In this document: piece after piece, positions 11,450 through 21,941 of the stretch | Layout: every line of letters begins with the position of its first letter | How positions within the stretch are numbered: the stretch's first letter is position 1 | Notes under the pieces: generated by a model | The model's input: only the letters and a program-made list of their open reading frames with translations | Told to the model about the DNA's origin: nothing | The model's database searches: none | Assembly (NCBI RefSeq): GCF_003054445.1 | Contig: NC_042508.1 | Span: forward strand, 62,001 to 126,000 | Length of the DNA: 64,000 nucleotides | Reading direction: 5' to 3' | Source of the DNA: Pichia kudriavzevii | Lineage: Eukaryota > Ascomycota > Pichiomycetes > Pichiales > Pichiaceae | Made by a program: the position numbers and the translations under genes

Positions 11450-12652
11450 ATGCCAGCGACAATTATATGTGTGGGGATGGCGGGGTCTGGCAAGACGACA
11501 TTTATGCAACGGTTAAACTCGCATTTGCACCAGAAGAAGACGCCGCCATACGTGGTCAATCTCGATCCAGCCGTGTTGAAGGTACCATTTGGATGCAATA
11601 TAGACATCAGGGACTCTATCAATTACAAGAAGGTGATGGAGAATTACAATTTGGGTCCCAACGGTGCCATTGTGACGTCGTTGAATCTCTTCAGCACCAA
11701 GATTGACCAGGTGTTGGAGATCATCAAGAAGAGAAGTGGGGATTTTAAGCACTGTATAGTGGACACGCCGGGACAGATTGAGTGTTTTGTTTGGAGTGCA
11801 TCAGGGTCGATCATAACGGAGGCGTTTGCAACGGAAAATCCGACGGTGTTGGCGTATATTATCGATACGCCAAGATCGTCGAGTCCAACGACCTTTATGT
11901 CCAACATGCTCTATGCGTGCTCGATCCTCTACAAGACAAAGCTACCGATGATTGTTGTCTTCAACAAGACCGATGTGCGGAGCGCCGACTTTGCCAAGGA
12001 ATGGATGACGGACTTTGAGGCCTTTCAAGATAGTCTGAGGACCAATGCGGAACTGAACGACGAAACGTCCAATGGTTCTGGGTATATGGGCTCGCTGATA
12101 AACTCCATGAGCTTGATGTTGGAGGAGTTCTATTCGACCTTGGATGTTGTTAGTACCTCTGCCTACACGGGCGAAGGGTTTGACGATTTCCTCGATGCTG
12201 TTGATAAGAAAGTTGACGAGTATAACGAGTTTTACCAGAAGGAGAGGGAGAGGGTCATAGCGGAGAAGAAGGAGAAGGAGAAGAGAGAGAAGGAGAGGCA
12301 GTTATCGCATCTGATGAAGGACTTGGGGATCAAGGACAAGCAAAAGAAGAAGCAGACGGACGAGAAGGCCGAGAAGGGAGAGAGAGAGAATGTTGATGTG
12401 TTATCGGATATTGAAGATGAGATAGAACAGGACGAGAAGGACGGCTATGAGCATGGTCTCATTGACTTGGAGAGTTCGGAGCGAGAATACACGTTCCAGG
12501 AGGACAGAAACGGAGAGCTAAGAGACGATGCAAATGCTTCCGAAGTTGCAAAGTCCATCAAAGACAGATACCAGCAAGCCTTTGAGGCCACTGCGAAAAC
12601 TGCCTCTAGTGATATAGCAGCAGATATTGCCAAATACATTAATGGCCAATGA
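11450..12652 (+). CDS. NPA3: GPN-loop GTPase Npa3/GPN1
   Basis: Essential GTPase needed for assembly and nuclear import of RNA polymerase II. Visible are the P-loop [10 protein letters not shown] (residues 8-17), the defining Gly-Pro-Asn insertion in [10 protein letters not shown], the DTPGQIE switch motif and the NKTD base-recognition motif. A long charged coiled-coil tail of Lys/Glu repeats ends the 400-aa protein. Length and layout match Npa3 rather than the shorter GPN2 and GPN3 paralogs. Confidence 0.96.
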   Translation: MPATIICVGMAGSGKTTFMQRLNSHLHQKKTPPYVVNLDPAVLKVPFGCNIDIRDSINYKKVMENYNLGPNGAIVTSLNLFSTKIDQVLEIIKKRSGDFKHCIVDTPGQIECFVWSASGSIITEAFATENPTVLAYIIDTPRSSSPTTFMSNMLYACSILYKTKLPMIVVFNKTDVRSADFAKEWMTDFEAFQDSLRTNAELNDETSNGSGYMGSLINSMSLMLEEFYSTLDVVSTSAYTGEGFDDFLDAVDKKVDEYNEFYQKERERVIAEKKEKEKREKERQLSHLMKDLGIKDKQKKKQTDEKAEKGERENVDVLSDIEDEIEQDEKDGYEHGLIDLESSEREYTFQEDRNGELRDDANASEVAKSIKDRYQQAFEATAKTASSDIAADIAKYINGQ

Positions 12653-12719
12653 AAATATGTGTATTTGCCTATACATGTATATGTATATATATAATTATAT
12701 CGTTATTTACGTGGAGAGT

Positions 12720-13316
12720 CTACTTTTGGGTCAAAATCAGCGAACCGTTTGGATGTCTGTGGACACAGACCAGCCCGGCCTTGGCGATCTGATACATGTT
12801 GCTACTCAAAGTGTCCTTGGAGTCCTTGGACACCTCTTTCAAGAAGGGATAGCAGTGGGTATTCAAAATACACGCTTTCATAGTATATGCGTCCTTGTAG
12901 TCTCGACACAGCCTCTCCAAGAAAGAGGTGCTCTGCGTCATTTCTCTCTCCGACAGCGATACCACGAGCAACTTCCCCATCTCAATGTCAATGCAAGTGT
13001 ACTGTTCCTTGAACGCCTCCAATAGCAGTGCGTTCGAATCGCCGTCAATGACATTGTAATCAACCAGCGTCGGAAGATCGTTGACGTCCCCCATGCAGCC
13101 ACTGCTGTTCACCGTGTAGATGTCTTGCGCTATTCTGTTCAAGTTGTACCCGTGTGCACGTGTCCTGTTGGTCAGGACGAGGTTGACAGGATACAGTTCC
13201 AACGCATCGGTCAGCCTCTTCCCCAATGAAAAGACACTCTGTTTGGAAGCGTCATGCCCTGTGCGGAGCAGCTGTGTCGGATTGTACCTCTGCAGTACCT
13301 GGAGCGTCCGATTCAT
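12720..13316 (-). CDS. Unrecognised protein, 198 aa
   Basis: Open frame starting at ATG 13316; the frame continues upstream only from a TTG, and a stop precedes that. The product has alternating helical and strand-like segments, a central LLVVSLSE strand, and Cys residues in the C-terminal third. There is no signal peptide or membrane span. Codon use is like its conserved neighbours (few rare runs, good wobble GC), which supports real coding. It is tail-to-tail with NPA3 (67 bp apart) and divergent from URC4. The strand-loop-helix pattern around residues 115-150 loosely recalls roadblock/Ego-type folds, but this is weak. No function is claimed. Confidence 0.6.
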   Translation of the reverse strand: MNRTLQVLQRYNPTQLLRTGHDASKQSVFSLGKRLTDALELYPVNLVLTNRTRAHGYNLNRIAQDIYTVNSSGCMGDVNDLPTLVDYNVIDGDSNALLLEAFKEQYTCIDIEMGKLLVVSLSEREMTQSTSFLERLCRDYKDAYTMKACILNTHCYPFLKEVSKDSKDTLSSNMYQIAKAGLVCVHRHPNGSLILTQK

Positions 13317-13706
13317 CCGTCCACAGTCTCTCAGCGTGTCTCTCCATCTCTCTCTTTCTTGTGGTGTTTCTATTTGTCCATCTCCTTCTAGAGTCTCTGC
13401 CGTCTGCAACTTCCATATTCATGTACGCTGTATTTACCGCATTGGGAAACGTGCAAGAGAAAACGAAATGCCTCGTCTCTCGGCGCAGACAATTAAGGGC
13501 GTGCATCTCCGTTTATTTCCGTATTATCAAGATGATGTTTGTCTTATCGTGACGGACTTTTGGATGAGATACACCACAAACAGACATGGCAACAGGGAGC
13601 AACATCGAACAGAGTATCCACTCCATGTCGAAGAGAGTGGAGGGTTTAAATAGGGCCGTTCCCATTGCTATTTCTGACTAGGTTGGAGAGTATCACCGTA
13701 TCTGAT
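13317..13706. promoter_or_regulatory. Divergent promoter with an upstream ORF before URC4
   Basis: A 390-bp region between the unrecognised gene and URC4. It contains a 31-codon open frame with ATG at 13586 and stop at 13679-13681, ending 25 nt before the URC4 ATG in a different frame. If the transcript begins upstream of 13586, this could act as an inhibitory uORF. That is inference only. Confidence 0.35.
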
Positions 13707-15014
13707 ATGAGAGACTTGATAGACAGGCCTTTACAAGAAGAGAAAATGACGGTTCCAGACCAGGTTAAGTATCTCTACAGTATCAGGTCTGTGCGAGAAA
13801 CAAATGCGGACACTGCTGCTCGTATCAGGGAAAACAAGTTGAGTAACTTCAACGTCAACTTGGAGAAGATGGACGGCGTGGTGGACTTTGTATGCGGAGT
13901 CATTCGAGAGACGTATCCCAGCAACGAATCCCTTGGCGAGATTCCAGTGCATGGCCGGTTCCAGCATTTCAACAGTGGAGATCCGTGTCGATTACAGAAT
14001 GTGTTGGATGGCATGAAAGAGTCGTGCGATGACTACGAGCTCTGCAAGAGACTCGTTGATTTGTTTGTGATTAGCGTGTTGCTCGATGCCGGTGCCGGCA
14101 ACCAGTGGAAGTTCACTGAGCCCAATGGACGTTTGACAGGGAGGTCTGAAGGTATTGCCATTGCCAGTTTGTACATGTACACCTCTGGGGTGTTCTCTGA
14201 GAAGGCCGGCGGGCCATTAGTGAATGGGTCCAAATTGGCGACCTTAACGGAGGAGGAGTTACTGTTGGGACTGCAAGTGACGCCGGAGAACCCCATGACG
14301 GGGGTGCAAGGCCGGCTACACCTCCTCAACAAGCTCGGAGAGACGCTACAAGCCAAGAGGGGGCTGTTCCCCGACGAGCGGCCTGGGGATCTGGTTGACC
14401 ATTTCAAGGCCAGTGCCGAAGACGGTGTGCTTGACCTTGAGGTTATATGGGATGCGCTAATGGAGCTGTTGCTACCGGTGTGGCCCACCCAAGGGCGGGT
14501 CCAACTAGACGGGTATGTTCTAGGAGACGCCTGGCCGCTACGGAGCAAGGATGGAGGTATAGTTACTTTCCACAAGTTGACGCAATGGCTAGCATACTCT
14601 CTTTTGAAGCCGTTACAAGATTATGGCGGCTTCAGGGTCAAGAATGTCCAATTATTGACTGGGTTGCCCGAGTATCGGAATGGGGGGTTGTTTGTGGATC
14701 TTGGGGTGCTGGAATTGAAGCCCGAGGTTTATGCTGCCGGCATGGCGACAGCGTTAAAGAATGGGCTAAGTGTTGCTGCGTACCGGCCGGAAGAGGATGT
14801 GATTGTCGAGTGGAGGTCGTGTACCATTTGTTTATTGGACATGCTGCTACCTGCTGTGAACAGCCAGATGGGTATTACCGGCACCAAGTACGAGTTGACA
14901 TTACCGCAGCTCATTGAGGCTGGCAGCTGGAAGTCCGGAAGAGCTGCAGCGTCTGCCCGGAGGGCCCATGGAGGTCCGCCAATTGAGTTGTTGGCGGATG
15001 GAACTGTCTTTTGA
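13707..15014 (+). CDS. URC4: DUF1688 protein, uracil catabolism protein 4 family
   Basis: Member of the DUF1688/Urc4 family, one of the URC genes needed to use uracil as nitrogen source in yeasts such as Lachancea kluyveri; the biochemical step is not firmly known. Family blocks are visible: VKYLYSIRSVRE at the N-terminus, IPVHGRFQHF, then DLFVISVLLDAGAGNQWKF and SEGIAIASLYMY, with a hydrophobic C-terminal half. The ATG at 13707 gives 435 aa. The open frame extends upstream to a TTG, but the family normally begins just before the VKYL block. The gene is absent from S. cerevisiae, which supports a non-Saccharomyces yeast. Confidence 0.9.
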   Translation: MRDLIDRPLQEEKMTVPDQVKYLYSIRSVRETNADTAARIRENKLSNFNVNLEKMDGVVDFVCGVIRETYPSNESLGEIPVHGRFQHFNSGDPCRLQNVLDGMKESCDDYELCKRLVDLFVISVLLDAGAGNQWKFTEPNGRLTGRSEGIAIASLYMYTSGVFSEKAGGPLVNGSKLATLTEEELLLGLQVTPENPMTGVQGRLHLLNKLGETLQAKRGLFPDERPGDLVDHFKASAEDGVLDLEVIWDALMELLLPVWPTQGRVQLDGYVLGDAWPLRSKDGGIVTFHKLTQWLAYSLLKPLQDYGGFRVKNVQLLTGLPEYRNGGLFVDLGVLELKPEVYAAGMATALKNGLSVAAYRPEEDVIVEWRSCTICLLDMLLPAVNSQMGITGTKYELTLPQLIEAGSWKSGRAAASARRAHGGPPIELLADGTVF

Positions 15015-15080
15015 GTAGACGGAGTTTGTATGTGGCATGGGGATACGACACGGCATATACTGTTTTATGTTACTTCAGAC

Positions 15081-15300
15081 TACTATATACGAAAATACTA
15101 TACTAAAATACTATACTAGAATATATAGTAAAATACTATACCATACTAAAATACTATACAATACTAAAATGATATAATAAAATACTAGAATACTATACTA
15201 TACAATACTATACAATAATAAAATGCTAGAATACTATAATAAAATACTATAACAAAAATACTATACTATACTAAAATACTATACAATTGTAAAATACAAT
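15081..15300. repeat. Degenerate AATACTATACT minisatellite
   Basis: About 220 bp built from imperfect copies of a unit close to AAAATACTATACT, with variable spacing (variants with AGAATA, ACAATA, ATAATA). It lies 65 bp after the URC4 stop, far from the RPS20 start. It is AT-rich and has no coding potential. Confidence 0.85.
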
Positions 15301-15747
15301 CCAATACACCGCATCACGTGCGTGCGCACAGGGCATGGCTGCCCAGACAAAGCCCCAATTGCCGTTTTGGGCGCCAACGCGCTCCTTCCAAAAACGGACG
15401 GCACAGAGGGCACAAAAAATTTCAGGCGGCGAAATGATAATTTGTGAGGGCAAGAAAAGTTTCAGTGCGGAAAGGGGGGAACTTCAGTGGGGAGGAAAAA
15501 AAAAAAAGCGGCGGAGTACAGAGAAATTGGATGGTTTTCCCCCCCATCAGTTGTAAAATTGACAATTTTTTCGAGTGTCTGTTTCACTTTTGAAGTTGGT
15601 TTATGAATCTTGTCTTGATATAATTTGCTTTACTTAAGTATATTTTATTTAACTCTATTTTATTTCAGTTTATTTTAGTTTATTTCAGTTTATTTTAGTG
15701 TATTTTATTTTCTTCCTTCTCCAACTTGAACGTCCCATAGAGTAACC
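15301..15747 (+). promoter_or_regulatory. RPS20 upstream region with CACGTG site
   Basis: A TCACGTG site lies at 15314-15320, about 430 bp before the RPS20 ATG, in a GC-richer patch. It is followed by A- and T-rich tracts and a leader with repeated TTTATTTTAGTTTATTTCAG-like units (15640-15710). CACGTG is the Cbf1 core; its role at ribosomal protein genes is known for Candida albicans and is inferred here. Confidence 0.5.
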
Positions 15748-16095
15748 ATGTCTGCAGAGAAGAAAGATATCGAGCAACCACAAGATCTTAACAAGATCAG
15801 AATCACCTTCACCTCCACCAATGTCAGAGCATTGGAAAAGGTTTCTGGCTTAGTCATCAGAAACGCTAGAAGAGAAGGTATCAACAAGAAGGGTCCTGTC
15901 AGAATGCCAACCAAGGCGCTCTCCATTGCAACCAGAAAGACTCCTAATGGTGAAGGTTCCAAGACCTGGGAACATTATGAAATGAGAATCCACAAGAGAT
16001 ACATTGACTTGGAAGCTCCATCCACCTTGATCAAGAAGATTACTTCCTTGACCATTGAGCCAGGTGTTGATGTCGAAGTCACTGTCTCTGTCTAA
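15748..16095 (+). CDS. RPS20: 40S ribosomal protein uS10 (Rps20)
   Basis: Small-subunit ribosomal protein near the mRNA entry region. The 115-aa product matches eukaryotic uS10 throughout: [17 protein letters not shown], then [29 protein letters not shown] block and a C-terminal VDVEVTVS. Codon use is strongly biased toward preferred yeast codons, as expected for high expression. No intron is needed. Confidence 0.98.
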   Translation: MSAEKKDIEQPQDLNKIRITFTSTNVRALEKVSGLVIRNARREGINKKGPVRMPTKALSIATRKTPNGEGSKTWEHYEMRIHKRYIDLEAPSTLIKKITSLTIEPGVDVEVTVSV

Positions 16096-16783
16096 GGACA
16101 TGGACAGGTGTCGTTATTTTCCTTTTTTTTTTTTTTTTCTGTTCTGGCATTGTTGTTGAGTGGTTGATTGCCCAATAATCCTCTGACATCACATATCGCA
16201 GCCGTACTCCGGCGTGCCGTGTTGTGCACACCCTCTAGGCGTGCCGTGTATGAGACAAGTCCAGCTTATCAAGTTCTTCAACAATTTTTAGATGGTTATC
16301 TCGTATATGAGACGTTGCGGTAGACAGCTATCAGCGTGTGTATTCCACGGCGCAATATGTATCTTGTTTAGCTTTATAGTGTCGTTAATGCTCTTCACAC
16401 AGTACTACAAACAGCAATATCCAATGTAGATATTTAAACATGCTGGTCCTTGCCTTTGTATTGTTTTTAGACTTTTAACCTATTTGCGCCCGTGTCACGT
16501 GACACACATAATCGTTAGTATGCAAGTCACGTGCCACGCACCCCCTCCCCCCACCGAGACTTATATTTACACTCTTTAACGCGGTTTTCTATATTTAACG
16601 AGTTCAGGCATCTGCATTTTCTTCACATTTGGACTGTTTAAATGAAATTTCTCGCGTTTGCGTCTCTGGAGCGTCGAATTTTTCCCATTCTCATAAAAGA
16701 AGCTGCATTTTCCACTAGTTTGGTGTTTGTTACTCCTTTGTTTTCACTTGTTTGATCCAGTTGTTCCTATCAACATACTAGAA
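16096..16783. promoter_or_regulatory. RPS20 3' flank and VRG4 promoter with paired CACGTG sites
   Basis: A 688-bp region with a T-tract just after RPS20 (16123-16138), probably in its 3' flank. Two CACGTG sites lie 32 bp apart: TCACGTGA inside the perfect palindrome GTGTCACGTGACAC (16492-16505) and TCACGTGC at 16527-16534. The pair is 250-290 bp upstream of VRG4. The spacing is close to three helical turns, which suggests cooperative binding of a Cbf1-type bHLH factor. Confidence 0.55.
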
Positions 16784-17827
16784 ATGTCCAAAGAGAAGCA
16801 AGAAGCAGCAGTTAATGTCACCCCCGTCCAGGGAGCAGCTCCATTGGCAGCACCGCCTTCTGCAGTCGCAAGACTGGTCAATTCAGGTCCTGTTTCCATT
16901 TTGTGCTATTGTTTATCTTCCATCTTGATGACCACCACCAACAAGTACGTTGTCTCGGGGCGCCACTTCAACTTGAACTTCTTCCTCTTGGCCATCCAGT
17001 CCATCGTCTGTCTTGCTGTCATTGCCGTCCTGAAGTTCTTTGGCGTTATCACTTACAGAAGCTTCAATACTAATGAGGCTAAAAAATGGTCGCCAATTGC
17101 ATTTCTTTTGGTCATTATGATCTACACCTCTTCAAAGGCTTTGAAGTATTTGGCCATCCCTGTCTACACCATCTTCAAGAACTTGACCATCATTCTTATT
17201 GCATACGGTGAGGTTCTATGGTTTGGTGGTGAAGTCACCTCAATGGCTTTAGGTTCCTTTGTTTTGATGGTTCTATCCTCGGTTATTGCAACTTATGGTG
17301 ATACTGATGCTACAACAGGCGCTTCCAATTTGAACGTCGGTTACCTATGGATGGCCTTGAATTGCTTCTCCTCTGCTTCCTTTGTCTTGTTCATGAGAAA
17401 GAGAATCAAGTTGACCAACTTTAAAGATTTTGATACAATGTACTACAATAATTTGTTGTCAATTCCAATCCTATTAGTGGCTTCCCTGCTATTAGAAGAT
17501 TGGTCTTCTGCTAATATCGAATTGAACTTCCCATCAAATGCTAGAGCAGCAGTCTGGACTGCAATGATTGTCTCTGGTGCTACATCCGTTGGTATCTCCT
17601 ACTGTTCCGGTTGGTGTATTAGAGTCACCTCTTCTACTACTTACTCCATGGTGGGTGCTTTGAATAAATTGCCAATTGCTTTATCCGGCTTGATTTTCTT
17701 TGACGCTCCAATCAACTTCTTCTCCATCTCCTCCATTTTTGTTGGATTTGCAGCAGGTTTGGTATACGTTGTCGCAAAGCAAAAGCAAAAGGAAGATCAG
17801 GCTAGACAAGGTCAACTACCAAAATAA
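16784..17827 (+). CDS. VRG4: Golgi GDP-mannose transporter Vrg4
   Basis: Nucleotide-sugar transporter that exchanges GDP-mannose for GMP across the Golgi membrane to feed mannosylation. The 347-aa protein has about ten hydrophobic segments. Both family motifs for GDP-mannose recognition are present: MYYNN (FYNN type) and GALNKLP. A Lys/Gln-rich cytosolic tail ends it. The ATG at 16784 was chosen because the 19 residues upstream in frame start at a TTG and are not family-like. Confidence 0.96.
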   Translation: MSKEKQEAAVNVTPVQGAAPLAAPPSAVARLVNSGPVSILCYCLSSILMTTTNKYVVSGRHFNLNFFLLAIQSIVCLAVIAVLKFFGVITYRSFNTNEAKKWSPIAFLLVIMIYTSSKALKYLAIPVYTIFKNLTIILIAYGEVLWFGGEVTSMALGSFVLMVLSSVIATYGDTDATTGASNLNVGYLWMALNCFSSASFVLFMRKRIKLTNFKDFDTMYYNNLLSIPILLVASLLLEDWSSANIELNFPSNARAAVWTAMIVSGATSVGISYCSGWCIRVTSSTTYSMVGALNKLPIALSGLIFFDAPINFFSISSIFVGFAAGLVYVVAKQKQKEDQARQGQLPK

Positions 17828-18061
17828 TCTTACAATTTTGTTGGTTAATCATTGGAAGCTCAAACTTGGACCCCTATGGATCTATGTCCATATATGTATA
17901 TCGATGTAGAAAGAGACAAGAAGAAGAAGCACCCATGCCCATCTCCATCAATTCTCCATTTTTGTCCCCATCCATAAACATCAGTACATCTATAAATATA
18001 TATTGCAAGATCAAATACATACAATTCAAATTATTCAACACCTACAAAGAGTGACGTACTT

Positions 18062-18952
18062 CTATTTATCTATCTTCATACTAAAGTCAACTGCCGGCGT
18101 ACCTTGATGGATGGAACTCGTTGAATAAATGTCGATTTCGTTACATAGATATTCCTTGATGTTCATCTTAGTTAGCCCACCACTGCACTCAAGTAAAAAA
18201 TGCCTCTTACCCGTAAACATATCCTTCAATTGCTTGGCAACTTTGGTCAACTCCTCCCCCTGGAAGTTATCCAACATGATTATATCACCACCAGCTTCAA
18301 TCGCCTCAATAGCTTCTTCCAACGATTGGACTTCAATTTCAACCTTAATGGCAAAACCACCTACTCTTTTCGCATTTTTAATGGCGTTGGTGATCGAGCC
18401 AGTAGACCAAATATGGTTGTCCTTTAGCATGATCATGCTCGATAAGTCAAAACGGTGCATGTCTGCTCCACCAACTAGCATGGCATATTTCTCCATGATC
18501 CGTAAGCCAGGTGTTGTCTTTCTCGTACCTGCAATTATCCCGCCATATCCAGAATCCTTGGCCAACTCAGTAATTTCCCTACTCTCACTGGCAATTCCGG
18601 ATAATCGTGACATTAAATTGAGTGCAACTCTCTCAGCTTGTAACAGGTTCTTTGATTCACCGCTCAACTTTGCAACAATAATCTTCCCATTGCTTGACTC
18701 CGCAGAGGGATCTCTATATTCACCCTCTTTACACTGCCACTCAACAGTGACATGGCATTGGTCGTAAACTTCCTGTAAAAATGGGATACCGCAGATGACA
18801 CCTGGCGATTTCATATACAATGACGCAGTCTTCTGTGCATTCCCAACAACAAACCCTCCGTAGTCAAAACTAGGGATGTCTTCACTCAAAAAATCTGTAA
18901 TTTGTTGTTTCCAACGTGCAGAGACAGGTAATAGGTGGGAGTAGTCGGTCAT
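18062..18952 (-). CDS. BNA6: Nicotinate-nucleotide pyrophosphorylase (quinolinate phosphoribosyltransferase) Bna6
   Basis: Converts quinolinate and PRPP to nicotinate mononucleotide in de novo NAD synthesis. The 296-aa model starting at ATG 18952 aligns end to end with S. cerevisiae Bna6 (295 aa): [16 protein letters not shown], the [13 protein letters not shown] helix and the active-site stretch [18 protein letters not shown] and ECSGGL follow, with STSSIHQG at the end. The frame stays open to an ATG at 19093, adding 47 residues with a hydrophobic stretch; this is not family-like, though a longer isoform cannot be excluded. Confidence 0.96.
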   Translation of the reverse strand: MTDYSHLLPVSARWKQQITDFLSEDIPSFDYGGFVVGNAQKTASLYMKSPGVICGIPFLQEVYDQCHVTVEWQCKEGEYRDPSAESSNGKIIVAKLSGESKNLLQAERVALNLMSRLSGIASESREITELAKDSGYGGIIAGTRKTTPGLRIMEKYAMLVGGADMHRFDLSSMIMLKDNHIWSTGSITNAIKNAKRVGGFAIKVEIEVQSLEEAIEAIEAGGDIIMLDNFQGEELTKVAKQLKDMFTGKRHFLLECSGGLTKMNIKEYLCNEIDIYSTSSIHQGTPAVDFSMKIDK

Positions 18953-20007
18953 GGTCAATGGCGTTGTTTCAATATTACAAACAAGGTTATCTTTACCTTG
19001 TGGGGAAGGAGCCATCAAATTGGAAAAAAAAATCAATAATGGAACTATCATGCCATACCTAAAAATCGCACCAATGTTTTCTTTGTTGTACATTTTGAAA
19101 TTTGTCTGTTAGGTCTATTTACAGATGTTAGTTATATCACAGCTACACTGAACGATGAAGAATAACCTAATGCGCATATCACCACAACTGTTTCCGGTAA
19201 AATATACGTTCTAATTCTGAAACTAGGGCAATTTTGTTTTTATCTGGGGTATTCGGGGTGGAAAGATATTTGTTTTAAATGTGGAGTAGCTTCACCAACG
19301 TTTGTACTAAGAAGTTCATTTACGACTCGTATGTGCAAAAAATCTGTTGTTGCAGTATTCTGTAAGTGTGGTGTAGCATAACTTGTACGTCATTTTCGAT
19401 AACGCAGTAGATACACTTTGTAAAGCATGCCTTGTGCTTGTTTCTATCTAAAGACATCCAATTTACCAATAGCTATGTAACCTTTAGTTCAAAAAGCTTT
19501 CCAACTGCTAAGAAGGGAATTACAGGTTTGGAGTCTTTTGGTCCTTGCTTTGCTCTCAACCTTCAAAGCTGAATATTTGCCAGCCGGTTTTATTCACACA
19601 TAAACTCAATGTCATTATTTTAAGTAAATGGTTTATTTTGTCAAAAACTTATTGCCCAAATGTTAAACACCATGCTACATTGATCTGTTGCCCACGTACT
19701 ATATAATGGAGGTTCTTTCACCTTGCAATCAGATGGTTGTCTTTACGAAAAAAAAAAAATCTCTGTAAAACATCACTGTCCAGGCAGATTCAAAAAATTT
19801 GAAGTAGCTATTCGAAGGATTATAAAAACATCAGTAGAACTACAAATAAATATGCACATATCGAGGGACAAATTCATTGCCAATCAGATTTACATGCAAG
19901 CTGAGAAAAGTACACTTCGAAAACTCATGAAAGTTTTGTTTCTAGGTTTAACGGGTATAAAAGTTTAAGACAAGGTGCTAATTTACAATATTATACATTA
20001 TGGCTTC
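18953..20007. other. 1-kb intergenic region upstream of BNA6
   Basis: Between the BNA6 start and the 3' end of the next minus-strand gene. AT-rich, with only short ORFs (longest 81 codons, with no coding character). No tRNA, repeat or clear motif was found. Confidence 0.5.
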
Positions 20008-21825
20008 CTATTCCTCGATATCGGTCTCTTCATCCTCCTCCTCCTCCTCTTCTTCTACAGCCAATGGAATTTCGAGATCACTTGAGTCAGATGCATCTTG
20101 TTGGATCTGAAGAGTAATGTATGACGAGTACTTATCTAAATCAACAACTTTATCGTCGTCAAAAGGGTTGGAGCCTTCATCTTTTTGCTCAGGCATTTCG
20201 ATAACGCTAGAATCAATATTCCCCAAATCACTGATACTTTCTGTGGTCTCTGCTTTTCCATTATCATCTCTATTTGTATCCCTCCTTGGAGTCTGGGGGA
20301 AGCTTGCAACGCCGTCATTAGGTTGATACCACTTTGCTTCAGACTGACTGTCTATGCTTCCCCTTGAAAGACGAGGCACTCTAACATTCTCATGTCTCTT
20401 CTTTCGTAATGCTAAATTACTATACAATACACCTTCAATGATTTTGACAGTTTCCAAATCGCATTCACTCATCGCATTTAGCAAAATGCTCTCGTCATCT
20501 TCATCATCGCCAAGGAGATCTGTATATACAATTCTATTATTCATTCCATTCTCTTTGGACATTTGCATACTCTTTCTTAATTCGATTTCTATAAATCTAT
20601 TGGTCAATTCGTTAAACAAATCTTCATTTAAATTCATGGGAGCAGGTAATTGTAAAGTTTGAAACATCTTCTTCACTAGACGGATAGTGAAAAGTGGTGG
20701 TTTTTGGGGAGTATGCGTCGTGTTGAATGACCTTCTCCTTTTCCGCTGAGTTTCTTTATGTTCGTAATAATCACGAACTAATGATAGGTCGCCTGCCTCT
20801 ACGTCTTCATCTGACTCATCACTTGATGCCTGTATAATACTCAGGTTGGCCTTATAATCTTCAATTTCTTCATTTGTTAAATCTGCAAAGTCCGGGTATT
20901 CACCAAGCGCTGGAATGTCACCGTCAACTTGCTGACCTATCGAAACATCTCCTTCCTGCCTATCATCTTCGGAATCAGACATTCCCAATATACCAGACCC
21001 ATCACGTAATATGGCTTCCGGAACCGCTATTGAAGTATCTGCATATGACTCAAAAGTAGTGTTTCTTCTGCTGACATCTCTATCAGGCGTCTGTACTTGT
21101 TGTGACTGTGATTGTGATTGCGTTATAGGTAATGTATCGTCAACCACCATTGATGACGAATGCTCCACAGAATCTTGGAGCGAGCTAGTATTGTGAAGAC
21201 TACTGGTTTCGCCAAAGTACCTACCAAAGTTTCTAACATCCTTGTTGACAAAACTAGGGATAGTTGAGTTTAGTGGGATTTGAGGAGTGGGAGAGGAGAA
21301 AGGTGCAAACGTTTGAGGCTTAGAGGGTGACGAAAATGTGGATTGCGTACGATCATTCCCAGAAACAATTTCCTGGTCCTGTTCCAAGCCGACCTTAGCT
21401 GTAGGTGAAGTTTCCCTTGCAGGATTTGGTTTTTGCTTCTTCTTGATGCTTGTTTGTGCATGGAACAGCTTTCCCAAAATTTGCAAATCAGTCAATGGAT
21501 CGTATATTTGCCTTTGCTTATTCTTAGTAGGCGTTAGCAGTAGTCTGTTGCGTGTCGGTGTCGTGGACATCTGCAATGCATGCTTTGTTAACGGTGTTAG
21601 AGATTTTCGGGGTGTATGTGGAGAACGAGAAGTGTAAGGAGAATGTGGAGACCGAGGGGACCTTGGAGTCATAGGTCGAGAAGGCGCTTGCTCGAGTTCC
21701 ATCTTCCTCTGCGGTGTTGCATTAAGAGACATCCTTTGTGCAAGTAGCTCAAATATCGGTTTCGAAAAAACTGTAAAGTAGTTGATGTTGTTGATTTTCT
21801 TCAGATATTGAAGTTGCAGATTCAT
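20008..21825 (-). CDS. Histone-fold-like nuclear protein, candidate CENP-T/Cnn1
   Basis: The 605-aa model begins at ATG 21825. An internal ATG at 21732 gives 574 aa, and the frame is open further up but then overlaps CMS1. The N-terminal third is rich in Ser/Thr-Pro and TPR/SPR motifs (CDK-type sites), followed by a long acidic disordered middle. Around residues 375-440 lies a segment (FTIRLVKKMF, then LFNELTNRFIEIELRKS and RIVYTDLL) spaced like helices 1-3 of a histone fold. The tail is acidic. Phospho-site-rich N-terminus plus C-terminal histone fold is the layout of CENP-T/Cnn1, the Ndc80 receptor at kinetochores. Normally the fold is nearly C-terminal, whereas here 150 further residues follow. 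The identity is inference; another chromatin protein is possible. Confidence 0.4.
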   Translation of the reverse strand: MNLQLQYLKKINNINYFTVFSKPIFELLAQRMSLNATPQRKMELEQAPSRPMTPRSPRSPHSPYTSRSPHTPRKSLTPLTKHALQMSTTPTRNRLLLTPTKNKQRQIYDPLTDLQILGKLFHAQTSIKKKQKPNPARETSPTAKVGLEQDQEIVSGNDRTQSTFSSPSKPQTFAPFSSPTPQIPLNSTIPSFVNKDVRNFGRYFGETSSLHNTSSLQDSVEHSSSMVVDDTLPITQSQSQSQQVQTPDRDVSRRNTTFESYADTSIAVPEAILRDGSGILGMSDSEDDRQEGDVSIGQQVDGDIPALGEYPDFADLTNEEIEDYKANLSIIQASSDESDEDVEAGDLSLVRDYYEHKETQRKRRRSFNTTHTPQKPPLFTIRLVKKMFQTLQLPAPMNLNEDLFNELTNRFIEIELRKSMQMSKENGMNNRIVYTDLLGDDEDDESILLNAMSECDLETVKIIEGVLYSNLALRKKRHENVRVPRLSRGSIDSQSEAKWYQPNDGVASFPQTPRRDTNRDDNGKAETTESISDLGNIDSSVIEMPEQKDEGSNPFDDDKVVDLDKYSSYITLQIQQDASDSSDLEIPLAVEEEEEEEDEETDIEE

Positions 21826-21941
21826 GCTTGGTGATTTTCCTGATGCGGTCAAAAAAAAAAAATTGTTTTTTTCTCTACTTTCCAATTTTTTTTGTTTCAC
21901 TAGATAGCTGTCTTCTCCCAATCCTGCTGAAGTGTGCAACA

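Noticed and set aside
13665-13706. Possible URC4 first exon joined through CTGACTAG
   Set aside because: An acceptor-like TAG is present but no GTATGT donor or TACTAAC branch site lies upstream.
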